A DNA stretch of 64,000 nucleotides from Patiria miniata (GCF_015706575.1 NW_024037050.1:5766001-5830000), one strand, 5' to 3'. Shown: positions 48,001 through 60,357, numbered from the stretch's first letter. Made by a program: numbers and translations. The notes: generated by a model not told the origin, from the letters alone.

Positions 48001-50053
48001 TCATTCTTCCTTTTTCCGTGGTATTTTACGACACTCTGGGCAGATCCATTTCCCTTTTGGCAGTCTCTTTATCTGGAGGCAACTTTGGTGGAACCAGGTG
48101 ATTTTGCAGCCTTCATTAGCGCATGAGATCATCTTGTCCACAGGTTGCGATTTTCCACAGTAGCAGTGTGTAGCTGGTGGCTTATCGTGAACAGATGGGA
48201 TACGGGTGTAAAATTTGCCCATTAATTCTGGTAGCACTGCTTTGTAGAAAAACTCGCGACTTTTTTCTAGAATTTCATCCCACATATTTGCATCAGGCTC
48301 AACTCGCTCGATATGGACATCTGTATTTGTCCACAACACAAAGTCAGCATAGTCAACAGAGCAAGTATGTATTTGTGTTTGAACCTGATACATGTATGCA
48401 TGTTTCCTATCAAGAGAAACCTCGTTATCATTTGCTACAAGGCATGTATTTTGTAGGGATGCATATTCATTGACTTGAGTGTCACGAGCACAAAATGGAC
48501 ACTTGATTTCTAGGACACCTTCCCCACAGCAATCACAGGAAATACGCCCATCTGGGGAAGCCCCAATGTGGGGGCAACTTGTGTTAATTACCAAGCCAGA
48601 GTCCTTAACATCAAAATTATGGTGCACTTCTCCCATTCTTTCCACATAAGCCTGCCGTGCCTCTATTTCATGGGAGCATCCCCACTTGGTTGCAGCTGTA
48701 GAAAACCTGCACAACTCTGGATAGCACACAGATTGAATGAGTGATTGAGAAGGTTGGTCTGGATTAGTCCTGCAAACATTCTTCATCTTTGATGCAGTGG
48801 TGCGGCCTGATCGAAAACGAAACCATTTCTTGCTGGATGATTGTGCTCTTGTTGCCTTTTCTACATTGTCTGCCTCCTCTTGGGTAATTGTCAGCTGAAA
48901 TTCGTTGCATCTGTTAAGCAGGTCAGGAAATGAGAGAGTTGAGTACTGAGGGTTATACAGATCGGTTAGAATTGGTGGAAGGATGTTGTCAGTATGTGAT
49001 GGTTTGAATTGGTGGCAGTGTTCAGGTACAACGCTGAGGAGTGCCGGCTTAGTTCCTGTTGCATTCATCTGCGAGAAGAGGGTTGTGAGTTCAGCATCAG
49101 TAGGCCCAGGAACTATCTTCCGCACCTTGCTCCGTGGAGGTGGCATCAAACCATCAGTAACTAACATATCAAGCTTCCTCTTTTTGGTTTTGGCTGATGT
49201 GAAGTCTATTTGAGCTACAGGTAAGTATTGGGCATCCTTTACAGCAGATGGAATCTTCCAGTAAGCTGGTTCCTGTGTTACTGTTTTGCTATCTCTGATA
49301 CGCACCTTTGTGTCAATGTAAAACATCAAAGCACTGACATGAGTACAAGCCTCTCCGAGACCAGCAATGCAGTTGCAGTGGGTTGCGATGATCTTCCCAC
49401 ACTTTTCTGCAATTAACCATGGCTTGAGTGCCGCCTCCCGCAGTCTCTGTGAATGCATCACCTGCAAGTGTTAAGAAAAAAGTTACAAAACATTTTCAGT
49501 AAACCAAACAGAAAGAATATCACATGAAGTAACATGCCCAAGACCAATGTACAAAATATGGAATGTAAAGCTCTGATATTTTTTTTCCTTAAAAAGTTGT
49601 ATATTTCATAACAAGGACAATTAAAGACTTGCACTGTATTAAAGTAGCATCTTCTTATGGTGTGCACTGATGGGGAGTGAATTACAGAAAGTTTACATTA
49701 AGGGCACATAATTTTTTTTCCACCAAGTCTTAGTTTATTACCTTTGCTGTAACAACGTGCTTGCCGTTGATGACGGTAGAAACGACATTACGAACCCATC
49801 CACTTACGAATTGGTTGTACGCATCCAGGCCTTTATAGCATTTCAAGTCCTCCAAAGTGTATGGACTAGGAGTATACACTAGAAAATTAACAATGTCAGG
49901 ATACGATATTTGAGGAAGAGAATGTGGATCCTCTTTCCATGACCGCAAACTAATTGTGTATGGATCAATGTCATCAATACACTGCAGAATCTTGTTATAT
50001 CGGACTTTTGCAGGGCCATCCAGGGCTTGGTAGTATGTTGATCTTGCTGCCAT
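48001..50053 (-). CDS. SWIM - YqaJ-like nuclease - PHD protein of the ISL2EU element
   Basis: Two exons, 50053-49742 and 49461-48001, joined in phase 0 (AAG/GTAATA ... TTGCAG/GTG): 590 residues, open throughout. Exon 2 starts VMHSQRLREA, a usual lead-in to the SWIM zinc finger (HCNCIAGLGEACTH). Then comes a YqaJ/lambda-exonuclease-like domain: FRSGRTTAS, SHEIEARQAY, GASPDG, LEIKCP (the D ... E-x-K metal site) and YQVQTQ. A C4HC3 PHD finger ends the protein (CYCGK ... CANEGC ... WFHQSC ... WICPEC). It is probably a nuclease acting with the transposase, a role inferred from the family. The ATG at 50,053 is my choice; see the alternative upstream exon. Confidence 0.85.
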
Positions 50054-50164
50054 GATAACAGGTTTACATACAGTCAACTGCGAAATAAAAACAGAACACA
50101 AAAAAAGCAAAATTAATTGGTGCTCAATCTGCAGAGTAATAACACATACACACACACAAATTAC

Positions 50165-50212
50165 TGGTGATCGCCAGCTCTCATCAAGCTCATACAGGGC
50201 AATACTTGACAT
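50165..50212 (-). CDS. possible upstream exon of the YqaJ gene
   Basis: ATG 50,212 opens SSIALYELDESWRSP, ending at a donor-like CCA/GTAATTTG. It could splice in frame to an acceptor TTTCGCAG near 50,079 (LTVCKPVIMAARS), leaving a small intron. This would lengthen the N-terminus by about 24 residues. Support is only from splice-like signals. Confidence 0.35.
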
Positions 50213-50453
50213 TATAAATCAACCTTTGCAGTGTTTGCCCTTGATTTAATTGACAATTACATTTTTTCCTTAAATAAAAACAATAACTTAGGCCAAAGGC
50301 TAAGTGCAGTTCAGATGGGATAAAAATTAGCAATGAAAATGTGATGATTTCACTATGAGTAGGAAAAACCTAAATATTCAGCCTGTCTCATGTTTTGTAC
50401 AAAAGAAATGTCATTATGGTCAAATACTGAACTAACGCTAGGGCTAGGCTAGT

Positions 50454-50541
50454 CTCGATTTAGATCCTCTGTATAATGCGTTGTTTACATTTGGACGTGT
50501 ATTGCAGTAAACAATGCATTATACAGAGGATCAAAATCGAG
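50454..50541. repeat. 88 bp hairpin within the transposon
   Basis: Arms CTCGATTTAGATCCTCTGTA..GTTTAC and GTAAACAATGCATTATACAG..TCGAG pair almost fully around an 18-base loop. It lies in the 5' flank of the YqaJ gene, inside the element. Confidence 0.75.
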
Positions 50542-51146
50542 AATAGGGCTAGGCCTGAGTCAAACAATACATGAACAAAACATATTTACAAAGTTCCAAT
50601 GAAATTCTATTTTGGCGTTATTTTCTGATTTTTTTTTCGAAGTGCACAATGACAATGAACACTTTTAAAATGCGCCCCAAAACATGAAAATGATTTCTTT
50701 ACAAACTGGAGGTTACAATGATTTATCTGAATTTATCAATTTTAAAGAAATTATTAAATGTTAATGTGGGATTTTCAGAGATTTGTTCAAGTGCGCCAAG
50801 TCTGCACGTTTACTCGTTACTTACGGAACACCCAGCTGAATTTGTGCCCAATTTCCGGACGCCACCGTTTTTTTATTTTGGACTTGATTTCATGACACTG
50901 AAATCTTATGATTAGTAGGCCTACCTGGAATTACATCCCCGCTACAGTTGTCGATTTAGTGGTAGCAGCAAGCACTTCAGCACTGGAGATCAATGAATCA
51001 TGACACTAACTTGTTTTGCAAGTCGAGTCGTACTCGGGATCGTCTGTAGCGTGTTATAAACTTCGCGCCGTCAACGTCCCTGTAATCCAATATGGAGGGC
51101 GCTGTGCGTTGCTGCGGTAACATGACGTGGGCGAGACGGCTCTATA

Positions 51147-53168
51147 GACCATTTTCATGTTGCGGCCATCTTGATTTTTCCCATTAAAATCAACGTAACC
51201 TAAGCGAGGATAGAAGGAAAAATAGTCTGGTTCCTTTTTTTTTTTTTTTTTTTTACAAAAAACCCATTATCATTCAGTACTGTTATTGGATATTGGGAAC
51301 ATGATTGAAATGGTGGCAGCATGATAAAGGTATATCTTTGACTAACTTCCCTCGAAGGAAGGATGGTTGGACTACTCTAGTTGACCATTTGGGACCAGAA
51401 CCAGGTTTAGACCATTTGCGCGGGCGTAAGTTACGTCACATAAACAACCACTAGTCGACTAGTAGTCCTTGCCCGTGCTTGCTCATAGAGAGCGACAAGG
51501 CGCCCTCTTGCATCTTTTGTGAGTGAAGTAGCGCCCTCTTGTGGTGAAATGTAAAATCAAAATGTCAAAATAACGGGACGATGGAACACTCTCCACACGA
51601 AAGCAATGGCGTAATATTCACCTTTTTTTGGGGGGGGGGGTCATTTTCTGGTCTCGAGCGGTCAATCAATGTACAGCCTATGTCCAACCCATGCAGGTAA
51701 ACTGAAGCTTATGAGAAGTTATGTCAGTGCAATTTTGCATCTAATTGACCTGTACACATACAAAAACACAAAAATGACAGAAATGCAGTCGCAAAAAACA
51801 TGTACAAACTTTATGAAACTTTCGGTAGCATATTTTTAAAATCACCAAAACATTTGGTGATGACATCATGATGATGCCAATACTAGGTGCATGTTTGTTT
51901 TTATTCCCTTACGTGAAAAGTAGCACGTCCATCTTGTCACAAGTTCCGATCATGTCAAGTTGAGAGTGGAAAAGGGGAAAACATTCAAAGAGTATTTAAA
52001 ACAGTCAATGTATGGCGTCATCATTAGGACACTTTGTAATACGTATATCTGCAACATATCCTACGCGACCACCAAGTTTCATGACAAATCAAGTCTTGTC
52101 TTTAAAATAGCACACGGCACATTGATGAGAACACGATGTCAGATATTTCTCACCATTCTTTGCACATCTTTATTAACCACCTAAGCTATTAACAAAAAGA
52201 ATTTAGAATTGAGCACATTTAGGTTATATAATGATTTTTTTAACCTTGACATTAAAGTAAAGGTTAAAAATCTCATTATTTAAAAATCACATTATGACGT
52301 CATCGTTATAATAGTAATAAAAGAGAAATTTATAAAACGCAGACAATCGCAGAAACGAATTCAATTCAAGGCGCTAAAACATATAAACACCAAATTTACA
52401 TTTAACAACTTTACATAAAAAAAACCTATAAGTTTACATGTACAAGCATACAAAGTGTCGTCGTAGTTCTACAGAGAGAAGTGTTTTTTAAAAAAAAATG
52501 AACCTGTTTTAGGCTATCTTCAATAAATTCTGAAAAATATTTTGCACATCAAACTCAAAAGAGTAACAAAACAAGTTGAACAAGATTTTATCTCTCTTTG
52601 CTTGATAAGGACTCTAATTCCCATCATCAAGTCGAAGAAGCCTTTTGCATAGTGAAAATCACTTACAGCGCTACCATGTGCTAGTTTCACTGTCACCAAC
52701 TCAAATCACTGATGAAACTATTAACGAGACGTTAACTTGCGTTACAAACGTACAAAAATTACCCGTGGACGATATTTTTGAGGTAAGAGATGCAGCTGCG
52801 ATCGAGAGTCGTTAAGCCCCAAACTGCAACGCAGATACATATGGATACATGGATACATTTCTTCTTGAGATATCGCCTGATTGACAAAGTTAATCTCAAG
52901 GCTTTACTTCCATCAAATATGGGTGCATTGGAGTAGCTCACCCAGATCGTCCCGTGTCGCTCGACTAGCTCTGACGTCATTCAGAGGATGTCGTGGTTAA
53001 CCCGTCTGCCTCAGTGCCTTTATCTGAATCGATCCGGGTCAGCTACTCGAACGCACCGATGTATACACAAAGGTCATGGGTGTTTTTTTTGTAAATGAGG
53101 GCGCTACAGCGAAGCCATATTCTGGGAGTAAAAGTAACTGATGTGTGTTTTCCTCATAGAGTTATACT
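51147..53168. other. non-coding; repeat family D copy
   Basis: 51,484-51,625 matches 24,205-24,350 (family D). T run 51,235-51,254, G run 51,632-51,641. The remainder has no credible exon. Confidence 0.4.
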
Positions 53169-53481
53169 ATTCAAACATACAACTGTATGAGGGTTTTGCT
53201 ACAATTCCACCATAATGCAAATCGACATCGAGCTACTTGTTTTAACCCCTTCTTTATGTTCACATCTGATATTAATTTTTATAATACCCGAAGCACTAGA
53301 AGAAGAAATTTATTGTCCAATTTAACAGAACAACATAATCTGAAAATAGTGTTATTCAACGTGGTACATCATATTGGAATAGTCTAGATAACTTCTTAAA
53401 ATCATTACCTTCCTTCTCTGTCTTTGTTAAAAACCTTATTTCACATCTACTCAATTCTTATTCGAATTATAATTTATGAAT
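53169..53481 (+). pseudogene. non-LTR retrotransposon reverse-transcriptase C-terminal remnant
   Basis: One frame gives FNPFFMFTSDINFYNTRSTR, the F-x-x-H/N-x-YNTR motif found near the C-terminus of many LINE reverse transcriptases. After a frame change at about 53,340 a second frame continues RGTSYWNSLDNFLKSLPSFS and ends NYNL-stop at 53,481. This corresponds to the usual G-x-x-x-WNSLP ... F-x-x-x-L ending. The fragment is 5' truncated and frameshifted; the clade is not assigned. Confidence 0.7.
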
Positions 53482-53825
53482 CTTAATGTATGCTCTCGTC
53501 TCATACCAGTTTCTGTTTTTTTCTAGGTTGTGTCTTTGTGTGTCTGATTGTTGTCCATTTTGTCCTTTGTCGCTGTCTCTGTTTGTTTCTCGGTCATGCA
53601 CAATTGTCTGTCGATAGGTTAGGGTACAAAAGAGTGACGATTCACCTTATACCTAAATGTTGTCGTTAGTTAGATTTAGTATTGATCCATGTACATTATT
53701 ATACACCTTTACATAATTCATTGCATTTTGCTCTGTATAATGAGTTTACATGACACACAAAAAAAGTAACATTTTATTGTGTGGAACTATGTGATGGCAA
53801 CATTGAAATAAATGTTTCTACTTAA
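53482..53825 (+). mobile_element. probable 3' UTR of the LINE remnant
   Basis: T/G-rich sequence following the stop codon, with AATAAA at 53,808-53,813. The end of the element is not defined; no tail repeat is seen. Confidence 0.4.
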
Positions 53826-54157
53826 AGCTAGAAAACCGGGACGTGCAAGATTGCGGACATGAACATCATCCCAATGTTTCACATAACATCGCGCAGCATA
53901 CGCCAAATCCTATTCGCTGATTTGATGCAATGAAACGGAATCGTGACTTCGTATTTCTCATTAAAATATTGACCTTGGGTGTAGCAGTCATGTCAAAGAG
54001 CAATGCCTTTGTCTTGCTGGGATGTGCATGAGTGAAGCTGCTGTGCATTTATTGTTACTGAATTAAAATAAGAAAAGACGCCCTGTGAGATAACTGCTAT
54101 GCCTAAGGCCTTTTGTTAATTACAACACCATGACAACTTCAAAATGGAAACGCTGTA
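53826..54157. other. non-coding, no recognised feature
   Basis: Nothing seen apart from the left TA of the MITE that follows. Confidence 0.4.
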
Positions 54158-54345
54158 CAGTCGAGTCTCGTTATAAAAAAACTCGCTCGGACCTAGCCAA
54201 ATTGTTTGTTATATCAGAATTTTGTATTAAGAGGAACATCAGTCCCATTCATTGTGCACATAAATGCACAGTCAGGACCAAGGCTTTATGTTTGTTATAA
54301 CCAGAATTTTGTATTAACAGAGTTTGTACTAACGAGAGTCGACTG
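54158..54345. mobile_element. pogo/mariner-type MITE, TA duplication
   Basis: Ends CAGTCGAGTCTCGTTA ... TAACGAGAGTCGACTG, 188 bases, with TA at both borders (54,156-54,157; 54,346-54,347). Internal TTTGTTATAxCAGAATTTTG blocks occur twice. The CAGTCGA/CTCGTTA end is typical of pogo-like MITEs. Confidence 0.8.
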
Positions 54346-54459
54346 TATACAAGTGGGCACAACGTATATAATAAAAAAAAATATTAAAGCGAAGATACAA
54401 CATTTCCAAACATCAAAAAACGAAATGATCAAATTATCACGAACTACCTTACTGGATTG

Positions 54460-54915
54460 TTAGGGAATAATAGTCTAAAGCATCCTGTGAAATCGGCGCT
54501 CCTGATGGTGTGCCAGCTGACATTTTCAAGAAAAATTGTATTTGTCCAACGCTTGTCGGCCGACCAGCGTTGGAGAAAACTAGCTGATTTTCAAAAACTG
54601 CTCCTAATTTTTCATATTTAGTTATTCCGCATTTTCTCTGCAATTGATTACACACCTGTGAAGAGCTACAAGCCTGCCAGACTGATTCTCTGACCTTACA
54701 ATTCCCAAAAGCCTATACAAATTGCTCCGTTTCATCTAAAGTGGTGTCAGGGAGCCAAACTACAAGAACAAGGTTTTCTTGATTTTTTCTTGATCTACAA
54801 GCCCTAAACGTGAAACAAGTCTGTTTAACAATTTTTTCTATAACATTTTAATCCTCCAAAATCCATTTATTTCTGAAAATTGCAGCAAAAGCAAATGTTG
54901 TACATTCCCTTTAAT
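54460..54915. repeat. dispersed repeat family B, copy 2 (inverted)
   Basis: Reverse complement of 12,718-13,155. The palindrome at 54,546-54,573 has a single mismatch (GCTTGTCGG in place of GCTGGTCGG). It abuts the 3' end of the second SRCR locus. Confidence 0.65.
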
Positions 54916-54991
54916 GTAGATGCGGATCCCCTTTCTTTGCCCAATACTTTTCCTTTCACTCTTGAAAGATCGTACTTTCGAACTGTAGTTC

Positions 54992-55311
54992 TTAGGTCAG
55001 GTTGCACTTGACACTCGAATCTTCATAGTGTCCGCAGTTATGAGAACCCCATCCATTGTGGCCGCAAGCTCCTAGGCTAGCCTCGCTGCCACTACACGCC
55101 ATTTCATCCAAGTGTATAGCCCCCGTGCCCTGTCCATAGAAGGCAGAGGACCAGACCTGGGCAGCAGACGGGTAGCCAAGTTCACGGCAGGCTACGTGAC
55201 CGTCGTCGATATCCCAATTGTCATCGCAGACCGTTCCCCAGGCACCGTTGTAGTAGACCTCCACACGGCCCTCGTTGGGCAGTGGACCGTTCGCCAGACG
55301 AATGCTACTAC
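54992..55311 (-). CDS. last exon: SRCR domain 2 (paralogue)
   Basis: 320 nt. Relative of 28,610-28,923 with the same stop. Six cysteines kept. Two extra serines at its start (SSIRLANG). Confidence 0.85.
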
Positions 55312-56493
55312 CTGTCAGGATTTAAATTATACTTTATGATCGTCATAAAACGTAAAATTTAATGTTTTTCCCCAGAGCGGGGTTGCTTATACACCATCTG
55401 ACAAATAGTCAGCCTAAAAATGGTGTGGTCAAGCCCATCACAAGTCTGGTCAAATGAGAATCCCAAGTCCTAACCTCAGGCGCGGTTCTTACCAAACTTT
55501 GAATGGGGAGCGCTGATCAAATCCCACAATCATGCACACTATAATCATTACCTCTGTACAAATTCCCCCTCCTCACGAATGGCTACGCCTCTGGCGAACA
55601 TTTACGTTATTCTTATCAATACAATTTTCAACAGTTTTCAACAGGGGGCCGGGGGAGGGTCCGACACAAAACCAACCCCCCTCTAGATCCGTGCCTGGAC
55701 GGCTGTGGCGAATATTTTATGAGGGGGGGGGGGGGGCGGAGACCTTTTGCCGGTGACGTCACTTTCTAAAATTCGCTACTGCTACTTCCCTTTTTTTTGG
55801 GGGGGGCGGATTTTTTTTGTTGGGGGGGGGGGCAAAACAAAATATAAGGAGGCTACAGCCCCTTGACCACCCCCCCCCTCCCGTAGAACCGCGCCTGCCT
55901 AACATAAGTCACGCAAAATAATTAACTTTGACGAACAATGACAAACAAATAATTTTGTCACAGTTCAGTTGAATAGCTTGTGAATTAATTTGATACTGTC
56001 AAGTGAAGGAGTGGACTAAACACTGCTGAAATGCACTCCTGGGGGCTTCCCCCCCCCCCCCCAAGGAAGAGAAAGCCAAATTATTAGAAACTGAAAGGGG
56101 AAATCTGTTAGCACTACGTTTGGACTGTGATTATTAATGAGATGTTTTAAAGAAGCCCACACATTAATTAATACAGCCACGTACTTTGATAACACTTCAG
56201 GCTGGAATCTTCGCTATGGGTGCAGTCTTCTACACCCCATCCGTTGTGTGGACAACTGTCAAGGCTAGCTTCTGTACCAGCGCAGTTTATACCGTCGATG
56301 TGGGTCGGCCCGGATCCGGCACCGTGGGTAGCTGAGCCGTAGAAGTTTGTCGCATACGGGTAGCCCAACTGACGACAGGCGACATTGGCGTCGTTCATGT
56401 CCCAATTTTCATCACACACGGTGCCCCAGGCGCCATTATGCCACACCTCCACCCTGCCCTCGTTTGGCGTCGCACCATTCACCAAACGGATCA
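54992..56493 (-). CDS. second SRCR locus: two exons of a paralogous gene, 5' part not found
   Basis: Exons 56493-56185 and 55311-54992, phase 1, joined TATCAAA/GTACGT ... CTGACAG/GTAGT. Both encode six-cysteine SRCR domains ([20 protein letters not shown], and [20 protein letters not shown]), ending CNLT-TAA exactly as the gene at 28,610 does. The intron between them also matches that of the other gene, so this is a duplicate of its last two exons. On the upstream side the similarity continues only to about 56,610 and then gives way to repeats. No EGF or leader exon lies within the window, so the copy is either a truncated pseudogene or has its 5' part beyond 64,000. The reading frames are intact. 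Confidence 0.75.
55477..55897. mobile_element. hAT-type MITE in the paralogous SRCR intron
   Basis: Ends CAGGCGCGGTTCTTACC ... GTAGAACCGCGCCTG, 421 bases, with 8-base near-duplications CCTAACCT (55,469-55,476) and CCTAACAT (55,898-55,905). G- and C-run rich. Distinct from the hAT MITE in the other gene's intron. Confidence 0.75.
56185..56493 (-). CDS. exon: SRCR domain 1 (paralogue)
   Basis: 309 nt, phase 1-1. Acceptor ACTTGCAG and six cysteines as in 29,582-29,893. Confidence 0.85.
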
Positions 56494-56657
56494 CTGCAAG
56501 TAGCAAATAAAACGAACACTGACTTTTTTTTCTCGTTTCATTAATTGTATAGGCAAGAGACCTAATGACGTCACGCTTTGTTTACATGTGCGCTTCCTAT
56601 GTGGCAGACGGTCCCTACTTCGTCTGGCGTCCCGACTTCGCTCCCATTATTATTATT

Positions 56658-56916
56658 AGCTGTTCCCAATTTCAATTGGGAACAGCTCTCGTTTTCATTA
56701 AAGTTTTTTTTTTCCTTTTTTTTGCGAAAAAGCCTTTTTTTTTGTTTTTTTGTGGCTTTTCCGCAAAAAAGCGGAAAAGCCGGTTTTTTTTTTGTTCTCA
56801 TTTTTGGCTTTTCCGCATTGTTGCGGAAAAGCCTTTCTTTTTGTTCTGATTTGTTGGCTTTTCCGCATTGTTGCGGAAAAGCCTTTCTTTTTGTTCTGAT
56901 TTTTTTTCTTTCTTCT

Positions 56917-56950
<34 letters not shown>

Positions 56951-59092
56951 TTTTCCCCAAAACCCCATAGACTTTGTACACGTTTATTCTACACGCCACT
57001 TTTGCCCTTAAACTTTGTTGCATATCGTTCAAAGTTTGCATAGACATAGTCCATACAGCATAGATGTGTGCGGACGAGCGACGTCATGATGACGTCATCC
57101 TGGGTCACATGACGTCATCATGCATGTGCATATTACAAAGTCCTACATCTATAGAACTGTCAGTCCGATTGGGTTGAAATTCGGTATGTAGGCAGACCGG
57201 GATGTGTTATAGACGAAAATTGAGGTGACGTCATCATGACGTCATCGTGTAATTTTATATAGATTTCTGAAGTTTTGGACCTTTAAGCCATATCTCACTA
57301 ACACAATATGATAAATTCAAAATTCTTTTTGTATTAGGTTCGCTGGGCAATAGATATATGCACAAATTTTGGAAAAATGTGTGACGTCATAATGACGTCA
57401 GCAAAAGTGCGATTTTTTGAAACACATATAAGGGAATGTCCGATCGTCTTGAAACTTGGTGGGTGGGTAGATAATAACACTAGTACACACAATCTTGAAT
57501 GACGTCACGATGACGTCATCGGTCGATTTTTAAAGATTTTTTTAATATTGCCAATTTTATTCTGCTTACAAAATTTAATACTTTTATTAATCCGATTTTT
57601 TTCAAACTTGGTACAGACTAGAACCACTATAAAATAATGAGCACTGCCAAGTATTGTTACGATGACGTCATCATTTGACATGTGACGTCATTGTTAAATT
57701 GTATATTTTAAGCCCCTATATCTCATGAACAGTACGTCAGATTGGGTTGAAACTTGGTATGGGGGTAAGCCGGGATGTGTTACAAATAAATATTGAGGTG
57801 AAGTCATCATGACGTCATCGTGTGATTTTATATAGATTTCTGAAGTTTTTGACCTTTAAGCCATATATCACGAACCCAATATGCTAAATTTAAAATTCTT
57901 TTTGTATTAGGTTTGTTAGGCAATAGGTATATGTACAAAATTTTGAAAAATGTGTGACGTCATGATGACTTCATCAAACTTGCGCATTTTTGAAACACAT
58001 ATAAGATAATGTCCGATCGTCATGAAACTTGGTGGGTGGGTAGATAATAACACTAGTACATAACAGCTTAAATGACGTCACGATGACGTCATCGGTAGAT
58101 TTTTTTACGATTTTTTTCAATATTGCCAATTTTATTCTTCTTACAAAGTTTAACACTTTCATTAATCCGATTGTTTTCAAACTTGGTACAGACTAAAACC
58201 ACAAAAAAATAATGAGCACTGCCAAGTATTGTTACGATGACGTCATCATTAGACACGTGACGTCATTGTTAACTTGTATATTTTAAGCCCCTATATCTCA
58301 TGAACAGTACATCCGATTGGGTTGAAACTTGGTATGGGGGTAGGCCGGGATGTGTTACAAATAAATATTGAGGTGACGTCATCATGACGTCATCGTGTGA
58401 TTTTATATAGATTTCTGAAGTTTTGGACCTTTAAGCCATATATCACGAACCCAATATGTTACATTTAAATTTTTTTTTGTATTATGTTTGTTAGGCAATA
58501 GGTATATGTACAAAATTTTGAAAAATGTTTGACGTCATGATGACGTCATCAAACATGCGCTTTTTTGAAACACATATAAGATAATTTCCAATCGTCATGA
58601 AACTTGGTGGGTGGGTAGATAATAACACTAGTACACAATATCTGCTTACAAAATTTAACACTTTCATTAATCCGATTGTTTTCAAACTTTGTACAGACTA
58701 AAACCGTAATAAAATAATGAGCACTGCCGAATATTGTTACAATGACGTATTCATTAGACATGTGACGTCATCGTTTGTATATTTTAAGCCCCTATATCTC
58801 ATCAACAGTGATTTAGATTGGGTTGAAACTTGGTATGGGGGCAGGCCGGGATGTGTTACAAATAAATATTGAGCTGACGTCATAATGACGTCATCTTGTG
58901 ATTATATATATATATTTTATATATGACAAATGCAATATGCCAAAATCAAATTTCCATTTGAATGAGGTTTGTTAGACAAAACGGAAATGCGCACAGTTTT
59001 GCACAAAATAAAAAAAACATGACCTCAATTTGAAAAAAAACCATAATGCGGAAAAGCCCTATGTTCTGTTGCAAACAGACATAGACCTCTAG
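56658..59092 (+). mobile_element. putative Helitron/Helentron-like element with internal ~573 bp tandem repeats
   Basis: Starts with the hairpin AGCTGTTCCCAATT / AATTGGGAACAGCT, followed by a T/C-rich microsatellite with three further GGCTTTTCCGC / GCGGAAAAGCC hairpins and a (TTC)n run. It ends with the hairpin 59,059-59,084 (CTATGTTCTGTT / AAACAGACATAG), four bases, then CTAG and a T. A 3' hairpin just before CTAG-T is the hallmark of rolling-circle Helitrons. No Rep/helicase frame is present, so it would be non-autonomous. The orientation is given by the CTAG end. Confidence 0.55.
57167..58940. repeat. tandem repeat, ~573 bp unit, about three and a half copies
   Basis: GATTGGGTTGAAA, then TTCGGTATG or CTTGGTATG, marks successive units at 57,167, 57,740, 58,315 and 58,816 (spacings 573, 575, 501). 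Each carries several TGACGTCA dyads. Confidence 0.85.
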
Positions 59093-60357
59093 TTTTTCTT
59101 TCTTCTTCTTCTTCTTCTTCTTTTTGTCGCCTAAATCCCATAGACTTTGTACACGTTTTTTCTCAGTGCCACTTTTGGTTTTAATCTTTGTCATACATCA
59201 TTCAAATTAAGCATAGTCATAGTCCTTATAGCAGAGATGTGCCCCGAAGAGTGACGTCATGGTGACGTCATCGACTAATTTATAATAGATTTTTGAATAT
59301 TTAATTTTTCCCATAGACTTTGTACACAAAAATTAAGAAACAATTGTCGATTTTCAAAGGGCATTTTCGACTGTTTGCGAGTAATTCATTTAGATCACTC
59401 TTTGTCCAAGCAAAGACCCTAATTCAAACAACATTGTGTAATGATGACGTCATGATGACGTCATCCGGTGTTTATTTATAGGCAATTCAGTTGTGACACT
59501 TTTAATATTTAAAAATGCATAAGAAATCAACCGTACGCGTCTGCAGCATTCTGTTGCCAGCAAGTGGTAGAGTAGGTTTAGATCTTTATTTCATTGAGTG
59601 TGAGTGAAATCACGTGACCCTTGCTTCCGGTCGAAAAAGGCCAAAACCGGAAGTGGCTTATTTTTTAAAAGCGGTAATAGATATGAACTTGCTTTTAACG
59701 GTGTTAGTCACTTGGCTGATAGTATTCTTCAAATCATCTATCGATGACGTCATGCAATCTTCGAGCGCCCTCTAGCGACAGGTTGAAAATTTTTAAAAAT
59801 GTATTTTGAATAGATGTCTGTGGCGAAGGTTGTTGGAATCGCCTAAATATTAGTGTATATAATGACCTTGACCCACTTAAGACGTGTGCGAAGTTTAAGG
59901 CGAATGACGTCATCAGACCGGAAGTTATAATAAAAAGACTCTTTTTCATTTGAAAATTCCCGAAAAATCAACCATGGCAGTTTTTATATTAGTTTTTACT
60001 TTATTTGTCGATTTAAGGGTAGGTCTAAAACATTTCAAAGTTTCGAGGCGATAAGCGAACTCGGACATGCCCTGCGCACGCTTAAAACTCAGGTTGACAA
60101 TACCTCTGCTTTAAAACATGCATTGGACGTCCACAATGTACATGTACATGCGCGTACGTTGTACATCGCGTATGTCAGTCCGCCCGCGGCGCACGTATTT
60201 CTGAGGTCAAATCCTGTCCACAGTGACCGTTTTAGCCGATTTTCGGCTAACTTTGACAGATTTTATGTTCATGTATAGTCAGGGCGTATTATTGATAAAA
60301 AAAAATCATAATGCGGAAAAGCCCTATGTTCTGTTGCAAACAGACATAGATCTCTAG
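59093..60357 (+). mobile_element. same family, 5' hairpin missing
   Basis: Begins in a (CTT)n tract and ends with the hairpin 60,324-60,349, four bases, CTAG and T. The body (ATAGACTTTGTACACGTTTT, then GTACGCGTCTGCAGCATTCT, then TGGAGTACATCG-type spacer) is a diverged version of the 1,388-base element to its right. Confidence 0.5.

Larger units (their letters stand above)
43713..51146. mobile_element. ISL2EU-type DNA transposon, ~7.4 kb
   Basis: Two convergent genes: THAP/DDE transposase (plus) and SWIM-YqaJ-PHD protein (minus). This pairing is characteristic of ISL2EU elements. The ends are imperfect inverted repeats of about 60 bases: left TATAGAGGGCGCG ... GACGTCAT ... CATGTTGGATTACA; right mirror TATAGAGCCG ... 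CACGTCATG ... CATATTGGATTACA. TA lies next to both ends, in line with a short target duplication. The exact border is uncertain by two bases because the ends read TATATA/TATA. Confidence 0.8.

Noticed and set aside
56571..57047. 158-codon Glu/Lys-rich frame on the minus strand
   Set aside because: It is the translation of the T/C microsatellite and the hairpin repeats; no domain and no splice context.
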